Assembly (NCBI RefSeq): GCF_035987325.1
Contig: NZ_CP108488.1
Span: 6,944,001-7,008,000, forward strand
Origin: Streptomyces sp. NBC_01244
GTDB taxonomy: Bacteria; Actinomycetota; Actinomycetes; Streptomycetales; Streptomycetaceae
Length of the DNA stretch: 64,000 bases
Direction: 5' to 3'
Shown here: positions 45,826 through 54,304 of the stretch, in pieces
Layout of the letters: every line of letters starts with the position of its first letter
Numbering within the stretch: the stretch's first letter is position 1
Translations under genes and position numbers: made by a program
Notes under the pieces: generated by a model
Told to the model about the DNA's origin: nothing
The model's database searches: none
The model's input: only the letters and a program-made list of their open reading frames with translations

Positions 45826-47916
45826 TCAGGGGGTCGTCTTGCCGACCTCCAGGTCGGCCGTCGGGTCCTTGACCGTGCCGCCGGGCGGGCCGGCGGCCGC
45901 GCTCGTGTTGTTCGCGGGCTTGGGGTCGCCGGTCAGGGAGTCGACGGTGGCGGTGTTGCGGATGTCGGAGCCGTTCCCCGTGTACTCGGGGTCCAGCTTC
46001 ACCTTGATCACCCAGGTCATCGACGCTCCGGGCGCCAGCCGCGGCAGGGCGCCGCAGGTGACGGTCCGTCCGGAGGTGCACGTGGCGTCGCCCGAGACGA
46101 AGCTCAGCGCCGTCGGCAGTGTGTCGGACACCGTGATCTGTTCGGCCTGGGAGGGGCCGTTGTTGGTGACGGTCAGGGCGTAGTCGAAGGTCTCGCCCGG
46201 GGCCACGGGGCTGGTCTGGACGGGCTTCTTGGTGATGGCGAGGTCCGCGGCGGGCGCCGTGACGTGCCCGCCGGGCACGGTCGCGGTGCTCGTGTCGTTC
46301 CCGCTCGCCGGGTCGATGTTGTCGGCCGTCACCTGTGCGGTGTTCTTCAGGTCACTGCCGTCTCCGGCGTAGGCGGGGTCCACCTTGACGGTGAGCAGGT
46401 ACTCGACCGTTTCGCCGACCTTGAGCGGGCTGGTGCGCTTGCACGCCACCAGGTGTCCGGCGGCGGTGCATCCGGCCGGGGAGGACGTCACGTACGAGAG
46501 GCCCTCGGGGAGCGCGTCGGTGAGTTTGACGTTGAAGGCGTCGGCCGACGGGCCGTTGTTGGAGATCCGGATCCGGTAGTCGAAGGTCTCGCCCGGCACC
46601 GGAGGCTTCGTACCGACGGCTTCCTTGACCACTTCCAGGTCCGCGGTCGGCTTGTTGACGGTGCTGCCGGGCAGGCCGGCCGGGCTGCTCGTGTTGTTCT
46701 CCGGCTTGGGGTCCTTGGTCCGCGAGCCGGCGGTCGCCGTGTTGCGGATGTCGGATCCGTTGCCGGTGTAGTTGCTGTCGAGGCGGACGGTGAACCGCCA
46801 GGTCCGGGATGCCGAGGGTTCCAGTACGGCCACCGGGCCGCAGCTGACCGTACCGTCGGTGACCGAGCAGCCGTCGGGGGAGGAGACGAAGGCGAGCTGC
46901 GCGGGCAGCTTGTCGGTGATGGCGGTGCCGAGGGCCCGGGACGGGCCGTCGTTGGTCGCGCTCACCACGTAGTCGAAGGTCTGTCCGGGGGCGACGGGAG
47001 TGCTGTCGGCCGTCCGCTTGGTCGTCCACACGTCGGCCTGCGGGGCGGTGACCCCGCCCGGCGGCAGCACGGCCTGCGAGGTGTTGTCGGCGGGCTCCGG
47101 CTCCTTGGACGCGGAGGCGGAGGTCGCCGTGTTGCGCAGGTCGCTGCCGTCACCGGAGTAGGCGGCGTCCAGCTTCACCTTGAAGGTCCACACCACCTCG
47201 CCGCCGGGGACGAGCCGGGCCAGCGGACCGCAGGTGACGGTGCGTCCGGACGCCGTGCACGGGTCGGCCGAGGAGACGAAGGCCAGCCCGACGGGCAGGG
47301 CGTCGGTCACCACGACGTTGCGCGCGTCCGAGGGGCCCTTGTTGGTCGTACGGACCTCGTACTCGTACTCCTGGCCCGGGACCGTCGGCCCCGCGCCCAG
47401 CGGGGTCTTGACCGTGGCCAGGTCCGACACGGGATCGAAGGGCCCCGGAGGCAGCACCGGATCCGGCTTGTTGTTGGCGGGGTCGGGATCGGTGGCCTCG
47501 GAGCTGCCCGTGGCGCTGTTGCCGAGGTCGGACCCGTCGCCCTGGTACGAGGGGCTCAGCCGGGCCTGGAAGCTCCAGCTCTTGGTCTCCCCGGCGGCAA
47601 GCTGCGGTTCGGGCCCGCACGTGACGGTCTGCGCGACGGCGGTGCAACCGTCGGAGGAGCCCACGAAGGAGATCCCGTTGGGGAGCTTGTCCGTGGCGGT
47701 GACCTTCCGGGCCACCGACGGGCCCTTGTTCCTCGCGGTCAGCGTGTAGGTGATCAGGTCACCGGGGGCCTTGGCCCGCAGCGTGGTCACCTCGACCGTA
47801 GGCCCGCCGCCGGGCAGGGCGGCGGCCCCGGGGACCGGTCCGGCCCACAGGGCCGCGGCGCAGAGCAGCGGAGCCACGGCCCACACCGCCGGCCGCCGGC
47901 CTGGTGTCGTCGTCAT
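45826..47916 (-). CDS. Secreted five-repeat DUF11 surface protein
   Basis: A 696-aa exported protein (hydrophobic leader AVWAVAPLLCAAALWAGPVP). Five DUF11 repeats of ~125 residues share TADLEVxKxxxxxxxVPGETFDYxxxxxNNGPS, TDxLPxxLxFVSSxxGCT, VTCGPLxxLxPG and GDGSDxxNTATxxSxTxDPxPxNNTS. Each has paired cysteines. The protein ends TADLEVGKTTP, ten residues into what would be a sixth repeat. There is no LPxTG or membrane anchor, so it is released or held by partners. It is last in a three-gene DUF11 cluster. Confidence 0.88.
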   Translation of the reverse strand: MTTTPGRRPAVWAVAPLLCAAALWAGPVPGAAALPGGGPTVEVTTLRAKAPGDLITYTLTARNKGPSVARKVTATDKLPNGISFVGSSDGCTAVAQTVTCGPEPQLAAGETKSWSFQARLSPSYQGDGSDLGNSATGSSEATDPDPANNKPDPVLPPGPFDPVSDLATVKTPLGAGPTVPGQEYEYEVRTTNKGPSDARNVVVTDALPVGLAFVSSADPCTASGRTVTCGPLARLVPGGEVVWTFKVKLDAAYSGDGSDLRNTATSASASKEPEPADNTSQAVLPPGGVTAPQADVWTTKRTADSTPVAPGQTFDYVVSATNDGPSRALGTAITDKLPAQLAFVSSPDGCSVTDGTVSCGPVAVLEPSASRTWRFTVRLDSNYTGNGSDIRNTATAGSRTKDPKPENNTSSPAGLPGSTVNKPTADLEVVKEAVGTKPPVPGETFDYRIRISNNGPSADAFNVKLTDALPEGLSYVTSSPAGCTAAGHLVACKRTSPLKVGETVEYLLTVKVDPAYAGDGSDLKNTAQVTADNIDPASGNDTSTATVPGGHVTAPAADLAITKKPVQTSPVAPGETFDYALTVTNNGPSQAEQITVSDTLPTALSFVSGDATCTSGRTVTCGALPRLAPGASMTWVIKVKLDPEYTGNGSDIRNTATVDSLTGDPKPANNTSAAAGPPGGTVKDPTADLEVGKTTP

Positions 47917-48048
47917 CGCGCATCGTTTCCGTTTCGTGCGGGAGGACCGTACAGGGAGAGCTGTACGGGAGTTCGGGGGAGTCCAGGCAGTCCGGGGAGT
48001 CCTGGGAGTGCTGGGAGTCCGGGCGGTTCGGTCAGGGGAGGCGCCCGG

Positions 48049-50190
48049 TCAGCCCGCCGTCGCGCGCTTGGCGAGCTCGATGTCGGCGCTCGGCGGGCGG
48101 ACGCGCCCGCCGGGCACACCGCCGGAGCCGCTGTTGTCGAGCGGGTTCGGATCGGCCGTGTCGGCGCGGGCGGTCGCGGTGTTCCGCGGGCCCGTCGCGT
48201 CACCGGTGTACGCCGGGTCGAGGCGCACGGTGAAGGTCCACGACCGGACCCCGCCCGGGTCCAGGGTCGCCGCCGTACCGCAGGTGACGTCCCGGCCGAC
48301 GGCGGTGCAGCCTCCGGCCGACGCGACGAACGCGAGCGCCGTCGGCAGCGGGTCGGCGACCGTGACCCTCCGGGCCACCGACGGGCCGTCGTTGCGCACG
48401 GTCACCGTGTACGTGAAGGTCTCCCCGGGTGCCACGGGGGAGCGGGTCTCGACGGCCTTCACCAGCGACAGGTCGGCCTGGGGGGCCGCTACCCCGCCCG
48501 GCGGGGCGGCGGCCGCGCTGGTGTCGTTCGCGGGCTGCGGATCGGGTAGGGCGTGCCGGACGGAGGCGACGTTCCCGAGGTCCGATCCGTCGCCCTGGTA
48601 GGCCGGGTCCAGCCGTACGCGTACGGTCCACGAGGTGCTCGTCCCGGCGCTCAGCTGATCGCGGACCGGGCAGGACAGCTGCTGTCCCGAGGCCGTGCAC
48701 CCGTCGGCGGAGGAGACGAACCGCAGCGGCCCGGGAAGGGTGTCGGAGACCTGGACCGCGGTCGTGTGGGAGGGCCCCAGGTTCCGTGCGGTGATCCGGT
48801 ACGCGAACTCCCGGCCCGGAACCACCGGTCCGGGGCCGACCCCCTCCTTCTCCGCGGCCACATCGGCGCGCGCCGTCACCACCGTGGCGGCCGCGGTGGA
48901 GCTGTTGTCCGCCGGATTGGTGTCCGTACGGTCCGCCGGGGCGGTCACGGTGGCCGTGTTGGACAGGGTGACGGGCTGGGCCGGCGCCGTACCGGTGACC
49001 GTGTAGGTGACGGAGCCGCCCCGCTGGAAGTCGGCCGTGGTGTCCAGGGCGTTCCCGCTGCCGGAGGCCCTCCCGCAGGTTCCGCCGGTGTTGGCGCGGC
49101 AGGTCCAGGTCACGTCGGTCAGCCCGGGAACGGTGTCGCGCACGGCGGCGCCGGTGACCTCGTTGGCCTGGCTGTTGGAGACGGCCAGGGTGTAGGTCAC
49201 CGGTCCGCCGCCGGCGGACACGCTCGCGGGGGAGCCCGTCTTGGCGATGGTCAGGTCGGCCGGCACGTTGATGCGCAGGTCGTCGATCTCGTGGATGTTC
49301 GTGGCGCCGCCGGTGCTCCCGGAGAATCCCACCTTGAAAGTGGCCGGCAGCTTCGGCTGACCCGTGATGCCCGTGACGTCGAAGTCGGTGATCAGTTGGG
49401 TCATGGCCGTGCCGGGGCCGCTGTCGGACCACACCGACAGCAGCATCTTCGTACCGCTGGGCAGCAGGGAGACGCGCACCGTGCGCTCTTTGGCGCGGCT
49501 GCCCGTCTCCACGGTCTTGCCCGGCCCGTCGGCGGACGTGGCGAAGCGGTACCCCGTCCTGCCGGTGCCTCCGCCGCGCACCACGATCTTGTTGGGCTGG
49601 GCGCCCGGGCCGCCGTTTCCGACCGTGTTCGAGGAGAAGTTGCCGAACTCGTCCAGCCCGATGCCGAGATAGGCGCCCGGTACGCCCGATGTCGCGCAGG
49701 TGTCCGCCGCACCCGAACAGGCGTAGCCGAGGGCTCCGCCGGAAGAGCCGGTCCCGTCGGCCGCCGCGCCGTCGGCGAGGTAGAACGACAGCCCGTCACC
49801 GCGCTTTCCCTCGAAGGCGGTTCCCCCGTAGCTCGCGTACCTGAACTCGGCGAGGATGCCGAGCGTGGTGGGGAAGGAGTCCTTCAGCTTCCAGGTGCCG
49901 GCCTGGGTGGAGCTCGCGGACGTCAGCCGCAGCCAGCCGCCGCCGTCCGGATAGCTCGCGTTGCCGCTGGTGCCGCCCAGGTTGGTGGAACTGTCGAAGT
50001 TCTCGTTGACGGGAAAGGCGAGCGCACGGGGCCGGGGGCCGCCGGCGGGGTCGGTGGAGGCGGCCGTGCCGGCCGTCGCGGGCGCGGCGAGGGCTGCCGG
50101 CAGGACCAGCGCCGCCGTGCACAGCAAGGCGGCGGCGGCCCTGCGCCACCGGGCACTCCGGGCACTCCGGGCACTCCGGGGCATCGTCAT
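48049..50190 (-). CDS. Secreted L-type-lectin-like and DUF11 repeat protein
   Basis: A 713-aa exported protein from ATG 50190. The leader has a 3x repeated RSA segment from a 9-bp DNA repeat. Residues ~40-280 form a lectin-like beta domain (FDSSTNLGGTSGNASYPDGG, GDGLSFYLADG, GIGLDEFGNFSSNTVG, YRFATSADGPG). Three DUF11-type repeats follow (LTIAKTGSPASVSAGGGPVT, VAAEKEGVGPGPVVPGREFA, LSLVKAVETRSPVAPGETFT). It ends SADIELAKRATAG, again just into another repeat start. It probably binds carbohydrate at the cell surface. Confidence 0.86.
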   Translation of the reverse strand: MTMPRSARSARSARWRRAAAALLCTAALVLPAALAAPATAGTAASTDPAGGPRPRALAFPVNENFDSSTNLGGTSGNASYPDGGGWLRLTSASSTQAGTWKLKDSFPTTLGILAEFRYASYGGTAFEGKRGDGLSFYLADGAAADGTGSSGGALGYACSGAADTCATSGVPGAYLGIGLDEFGNFSSNTVGNGGPGAQPNKIVVRGGGTGRTGYRFATSADGPGKTVETGSRAKERTVRVSLLPSGTKMLLSVWSDSGPGTAMTQLITDFDVTGITGQPKLPATFKVGFSGSTGGATNIHEIDDLRINVPADLTIAKTGSPASVSAGGGPVTYTLAVSNSQANEVTGAAVRDTVPGLTDVTWTCRANTGGTCGRASGSGNALDTTADFQRGGSVTYTVTGTAPAQPVTLSNTATVTAPADRTDTNPADNSSTAAATVVTARADVAAEKEGVGPGPVVPGREFAYRITARNLGPSHTTAVQVSDTLPGPLRFVSSADGCTASGQQLSCPVRDQLSAGTSTSWTVRVRLDPAYQGDGSDLGNVASVRHALPDPQPANDTSAAAAPPGGVAAPQADLSLVKAVETRSPVAPGETFTYTVTVRNDGPSVARRVTVADPLPTALAFVASAGGCTAVGRDVTCGTAATLDPGGVRSWTFTVRLDPAYTGDATGPRNTATARADTADPNPLDNSGSGGVPGGRVRPPSADIELAKRATAG
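50151..50178. repeat. 9-bp tandem repeat (GGGCACTCC) in a signal-peptide region
   Basis: Three consecutive GGGCACTCC units encode the RSARSARSAR segment at the start of the lectin/DUF11 protein. Slippage would change the n-region charge without breaking the frame. Confidence 0.75.
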
Positions 50191-50270
50191 ACCGGAACGT
50201 TCCTCGTCTTCTCGCGCTGCGGTGGGGCTTGCGGAGGTCGTTCGCCGCGGGGGCCGCGGCGAACAGCAGG

Positions 50271-51689
50271 TCACGGGCGCCGCACCCGGAACGCCGCCCG
50301 CAGCGCCGCTCCCGCGGCCACCAGCGCGGTGGAGGCCCAGAGCAGCCAGGCCGGGACCGTGGCCCCGGAGTCGGCCAGGTCGCCGCGGCCGCCGTGCTGC
50401 TCGCGGCCGTCGTGGTGGTCGTCGCGGCCGTGGTGGCCGTCCCCGCGACCGTCCCCGTGACCGTCCTCGCGGCTGTCCTCACGACCGTCGTGCCGGCCGT
50501 CGTGCCCGTCGTGCCCGTCGTGCTGGTCCCCGCGCCCTCCGGACACGAGGCACAGCCGCCCGCCGCCCGGCCCGGTGGTCCCCGGCCCGTTGGCGTTGTC
50601 CGAGAGGTCGGGGTCGAAACTCGCCGAGGTGACACGGGCGACGTTCTCGATGGGCGCGCACTTCTCGGGCGGCGGCTGGGCCGCCCGGTCCCGGGTGACG
50701 GTACGGACCGTGATCCGGTACTCCGCCTTCTCGCCGGCCGCCAGGCGCGCCAGCGGCGGACACACCACCAGCCGGTCCCCGTCCTTCGCGACCGCGCAGT
50801 CATCGGGTGAGGAGAGCAGGGTCAGCGACGACGGCAGCAGGTCGGTGACCTGGAGCTGTCGCGCCGTTGCCGGGCCGGCGTTGCGCACCGTGATCAGATA
50901 CGTGAACTTCTCGCCGGGCCGGACGTGTTCCCGTCCCTCTCCGAGCACCGCCGTCTTGCGGATCGACAGATCCGCGGTCCGCGCACTGGGCGGGATTTCC
51001 AGGCCGGTCAGGGAGGTCGTGTTGTTCCGGGAGTCCGGGTCCGACGTGGCCGCGTCGACGACCGCCTCGTTGACGATGTCCGTACCGTCTCCGCGGTAGC
51101 CGGCGGCGAGCCGCACGGTGATCACCCACGCGTGCGAGCCGCCCACCGCCAGCGTGGCCAACGGCCCGCACACCGCCGTCCGGCCGCTCGCGGTGCAGCC
51201 GTCGCGGGACGAGACGAATTCCAGGGCGAGCGGCAACCGGTCGGTGACGCGCACCTCCCGGGCGGTGGACGGTCCCCGGTTGGTCACCGTCACGACGTAG
51301 TCGAACGTCTCCCGGCCCGCCGCGGCGGCGTTCTCGCGGTTGTCCCGGTCGTCCCGGTCGCCCGGGCCGTCGGCCGCCGTCGGCCGCAGCGTGCCCGACA
51401 CCGCCAGATCCGCGCTCTCCCGCAGCCGCGAGCCGGCAGCGGCTCCGGTGTCCGGCCCGGACCCGTCCACCCGCCCCGTACCGGCGGCAGGCGTCGGCGG
51501 TACGGCGGACACCGAAGGTTCCGGGGACGCGGACGCGGACTCGGACACCGTGGTGCCGGGGTCCGCAGGGTCCGACGCCGCGGAAGGCGCCGCGGAGAGG
51601 AAGCAGCAGGCCGCCACCACGGAGAAGGCGGTCACCGTGCGCCGGTGCCGGTACGGGCCGTCGGCGCGGCTTCTCGCCACACGTCGCAT
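50271..51689 (-). CDS. Membrane/wall-anchored DUF11 protein with LADSG tail motif
   Basis: A 472-aa exported protein from ATG 51689 (GAAGGG upstream); leader TVTAFSVVAACCFLSAAPSA. Two DUF11 repeats follow (TFDY-like ETFDYVVTVTNRGPSTAREV; KFTYLITVRNAGPATARQLQ). A His/Asp/Gly/Arg-rich spacer of ~60 residues follows, then LADSGATVPAWLLWASTALV and an RVRRP tail. The order motif-helix-basic tail is that of sortase substrates. Streptomyces class E sortases use LAxTG, and LADSG is a Ser variant. It is first in transcription of the three-gene DUF11 cluster. Confidence 0.85.
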   Translation of the reverse strand: MRRVARSRADGPYRHRRTVTAFSVVAACCFLSAAPSAASDPADPGTTVSESASASPEPSVSAVPPTPAAGTGRVDGSGPDTGAAAGSRLRESADLAVSGTLRPTAADGPGDRDDRDNRENAAAAGRETFDYVVTVTNRGPSTAREVRVTDRLPLALEFVSSRDGCTASGRTAVCGPLATLAVGGSHAWVITVRLAAGYRGDGTDIVNEAVVDAATSDPDSRNNTTSLTGLEIPPSARTADLSIRKTAVLGEGREHVRPGEKFTYLITVRNAGPATARQLQVTDLLPSSLTLLSSPDDCAVAKDGDRLVVCPPLARLAAGEKAEYRITVRTVTRDRAAQPPPEKCAPIENVARVTSASFDPDLSDNANGPGTTGPGGGRLCLVSGGRGDQHDGHDGHDGRHDGREDSREDGHGDGRGDGHHGRDDHHDGREQHGGRGDLADSGATVPAWLLWASTALVAAGAALRAAFRVRRP

Positions 51690-51836
51690 CGGGTGCCCTT
51701 CGGGGGGAGACGACTCGCCCAAGGAGGACCAGTGCGGTGATCTATTCACACAAATGGTCAGGAAGGGTGCATCGGGCGTGATCCTTTATGACTAATGGGT
51801 GATCGAATTCAGTCCGTCGGTCGTACGTTCCCCAGG

Positions 51837-53222
51837 TCAGCCATGGGCGGCGTGCAGCTCGTCGGTGAAGTGGTGGTGGCTGTGCCGCCACCCCGCCCCG
51901 GCCCGGCGGGCCCCGTGGAGGTGCGGATGCCCGGGCGTCAGCCCGGTGTGCTCGTGCTCGTGTACGTGGCCCCGGCCCGCCTCCGCCTCCGCCCCCGCGC
52001 AGCCGGGGTGCCCGGCCGCGGCCGGCCACAGACGGGCGGCGAGGGCCGCGGCGGCGAGTGCGATCGCGCCGAGGGCCGCCGTCGCCCATCCGAGCCCGCC
52101 CTTCGCGCCGACCCAGCCCGCGAGCGGATAGGTCAGCAGCCAGGCGGCGTGCGACAGGGAGAACTGGGCGGCGAACACCGCGGTGCGGTCCCCTTCCGGC
52201 GTGGCCCGCCGGAGCACCCGGCCCGCAGGCGTGAGCACCATCGAGCAGGCCGCCCCGAAGGCCGCCCAGGTGCCCAGCAGCGCGGGCCAGCGCCAACCGC
52301 CGCCGTGCGCGGAGGTGATGAAGCCGAGGGCGCCGAAGGCCGCGGGGAGCAGCAGGGCGCCGGTCAGCATCACCCGCCGGTCCGGGCGGTTCTCCAGGAT
52401 TCGCGGCAGTGCCAGGGCCACGGCCATGGACCCGGCTCCGTACGCGCCGAGGGCGAGGGCGACCGACTCGGCGGACAGCCCCAGGAAGTCCCGTACGTAC
52501 ACGACGGAGTTGACCGTGACCACGGCTCCGGCGGCCGCGACCGCGAGGTTCATCGCCAGCAGGGACCGCAGCTGCGGGGCGCGGAGGAACAGCCGCGTCC
52601 CCGCGGTGGCCTTGGCGTACCCGCCCGGACCCGACGCGGAGACGGCCCGCGCCCGCCGGGGCAGGGCGGCGGACACCACGAGCGCGGACGAGGCGAGGAA
52701 GCCGGCCGCCGTACCGAGGAACAGCCGGTCGTAGCTGACCACCGACAGCAGCGCGGCCGCGAGCGCGGGGCTGAAGAGGCTCTCCAGGTCGTAGGCGAGC
52801 CGGGAGAGGGACAGGGCCCGCGTGTAGGCGCGCTCCTCCGGCAGGACGTCGGGGATCAGGGCCTGGAAGGCCGGGGTGAAGGCGGCCGAGGCGGTTTGCA
52901 GCAGGAAGATCAGGGCGTAGACCTGCCACACCTGGCCCACGAACGGCAGGAACAGTGCGACCCCCGCCCTGACCAGGTCGGAGCCGACCAGGAGGGCCCG
53001 GCGCGGCAGCCGGTCGGCCACCGCGGCGATCGCCGGGGCGATGGCGACGTACGCCACCATCTTGATCGCGAGCGCCGTCCCGAGCACCGAACCCGCGTCG
53101 GCGCCCGCGAGGTCGTACGCGAGCAGGCCGAGGGCCACGGTGGCCAGGCCGGTGCCGGTCAGGGCGATGACCTGGGCGCCGAACAGGCGGCGGTAGGTGC
53201 GGTCGCGCAGCACGCTCGGCAT
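51837..53222 (-). CDS. MFS exporter with His-rich C-terminal tail
   Basis: A 461-aa major-facilitator protein from ATG 53222 with about 12 helices and the motif VADRLPRRALLVGSDLVRAG. The last ~60 residues are rich in His (GHVHEHEHTGLTPGHPHLHG; WRHSHHHFTDELH), suggesting metal binding. It is divergent from an ArsR-type regulator that shares its promoter. Together they look like a metal-responsive efflux pair; the metal (nickel, cobalt or zinc) is inferred from histidines only. Confidence 0.87.
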   Translation of the reverse strand: MPSVLRDRTYRRLFGAQVIALTGTGLATVALGLLAYDLAGADAGSVLGTALAIKMVAYVAIAPAIAAVADRLPRRALLVGSDLVRAGVALFLPFVGQVWQVYALIFLLQTASAAFTPAFQALIPDVLPEERAYTRALSLSRLAYDLESLFSPALAAALLSVVSYDRLFLGTAAGFLASSALVVSAALPRRARAVSASGPGGYAKATAGTRLFLRAPQLRSLLAMNLAVAAAGAVVTVNSVVYVRDFLGLSAESVALALGAYGAGSMAVALALPRILENRPDRRVMLTGALLLPAAFGALGFITSAHGGGWRWPALLGTWAAFGAACSMVLTPAGRVLRRATPEGDRTAVFAAQFSLSHAAWLLTYPLAGWVGAKGGLGWATAALGAIALAAAALAARLWPAAAGHPGCAGAEAEAGRGHVHEHEHTGLTPGHPHLHGARRAGAGWRHSHHHFTDELHAAHG

Positions 53223-53274
53223 GCGGTTCCCTCCGGGCCGGGTGGATGGGCGAGGGCGAGGCCTCCAATGTATC

Positions 53275-53300
53275 CACACATGCGCATCTGCGCACATGTC
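53275..53300. promoter_or_regulatory. ArsR-type operator candidate between MFS exporter and arsR-like gene
   Basis: TGCGCA tc TGCGCA (53281-53294) is flanked by ACA..ATGT, giving an imperfect palindrome ACATGCGCATCTGCGCACAT. It lies about 61 nt before the regulator start and 59 nt before the exporter start. Confidence 0.5.
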
Positions 53301-53360
53301 TGGTGGATTGCGGCTCCGCCCTCCCCCTGCGCCTCCGCGGAGCGACCTACCCTGTGGGGT

Positions 53361-53720
53361 ATGCCAGCTCGCGAACCTCAGCCACCTGCACCCGATGCGC
53401 ACCTACGGGATCCCGACAGGGCGCGTCTCGCCGAGGCGACCGAGGTCTTCGCGATGCTCTCGGACATCACCCGGCTGCACCTCCTGTGGCTGCTCGCCCA
53501 GGAGGAGTCGGACGTCGGCTCGCTAGCGGAGCGCTGCGCCGCGTCGAGGACCGCGGTGAGCCAGCACCTGGCGAAACTGCGGCTGGCGGGCCTCGTCGAC
53601 ACCCGCCGCGAGGGCCGGCGCATCCACTACAGCCTGCGCGACGGGCATCTGCGCCGACTCGTCCTGGAAGCCCTCAGCCACGCCGACCACCGGGTCAGCG
53701 GAACGGCCCCGCACAACTGA
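53361..53720 (+). CDS. ArsR/SmtB family metal-responsive repressor
   Basis: A 119-aa winged-helix regulator from ATG 53361. The HTH is LAERCAASRTAVSQHLAKLR, followed by LAGLVDTRREGRRIHYSL. His residues in the C-terminal helix (DGHLRRLVLEALSHADHR) resemble the alpha-5 metal-site pattern of NmtR/KmtR-like repressors, which sense nickel or cobalt. It is divergent from the His-rich MFS exporter. There is no CxC motif, so arsenic sensing is unlikely. Confidence 0.88.
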   Translation: MPAREPQPPAPDAHLRDPDRARLAEATEVFAMLSDITRLHLLWLLAQEESDVGSLAERCAASRTAVSQHLAKLRLAGLVDTRREGRRIHYSLRDGHLRRLVLEALSHADHRVSGTAPHN

Positions 53721-53807
53721 CCCCGCGGCGGCGGGCCCGGCGCCCCGGCCGGCCCCCGCGCGCTCTACTGGCACGGACAGCCGTGCCGCCTCGTGCCGCC
53801 CCCTGCG

Positions 53808-53862
53808 CAGGAGTGCACGGGAGTGCACGGGAGTGCGCACGGGCGTGCGGGAGTGCGTAGGA
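53808..53862. repeat. Degenerate 10-bp tandem repeat (GGAGTGCACG)
   Basis: About five copies of GGAGTGCACG and variants precede the mgtC-like gene. It lies between the arsR-like stop and the next ribosome-binding site, in otherwise featureless intergenic DNA. Confidence 0.65.
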
Positions 53863-53881
53863 GACACCGGAAGGGCGGCCG

Positions 53882-54304
53882 ATGGACTACCGACAGACGG
53901 ACACCTCCACCCTCGTCACGATCGGCCACCTCACGGTGGCCTTCGCCCTCACCTACCTCCTCGGCTTCGAACGCACCCTGAGGGGGGCCGTCGCGGGCAA
54001 CCGGACCTTCTCCATGATCGGCGTGGGCGCCGCCCTCGTGGCCGTTCTCGCCCTGGACGGCGCACCCAACGCCCTCGCGGGAGTCGTCACCGGCGTCGGG
54101 TTCATCGGAGGCGGCCTGGTCTTCCGGCAGAGCCGCACCGAGGGCGACCTCGTCCACGGGGTGACCACTGCCGGAGCGATCTTCGCGGCGGCCGCGATCG
54201 GCGCGGCCGCCGGTCAAGGCCGCCTCGCGCTGGCGGCCTCGGCCACGGCCTTCGTGATCCTGGCGCTGGAGACCCGCCACATCCCCTGCCTCCCCCCGGC
54301 CGGA
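53882..54304 (+). CDS. MgtC/SapB-family membrane protein, 3' end without a stop codon
   Basis: Starts at ATG 53882 after GGAAGGG. The ~140-residue core is MgtC-like: helices with AFALTYLLGFERTLRGAVAG, GAALVAVLALDG, GVVTGVGFIGGGLVFRQ, GVTTAGAIFAAAAIGAAAGQ and ASATAFVILALE. It lacks a stop where the family normally ends; the frame stays open to 58246 through antisense of downstream genes. The end given is where MgtC similarity stops and the convergent DUF389 gene begins. The natural 3' end has probably been lost by rearrangement. Confidence 0.6.

Noticed and set aside
47917..48048. Repeated GGGAGTCC-like motifs between DUF11 genes
   Set aside because: Copies are irregular in length and spacing. 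They resemble generic GC-rich slippage, and I see no promoter, terminator or binding-site logic.
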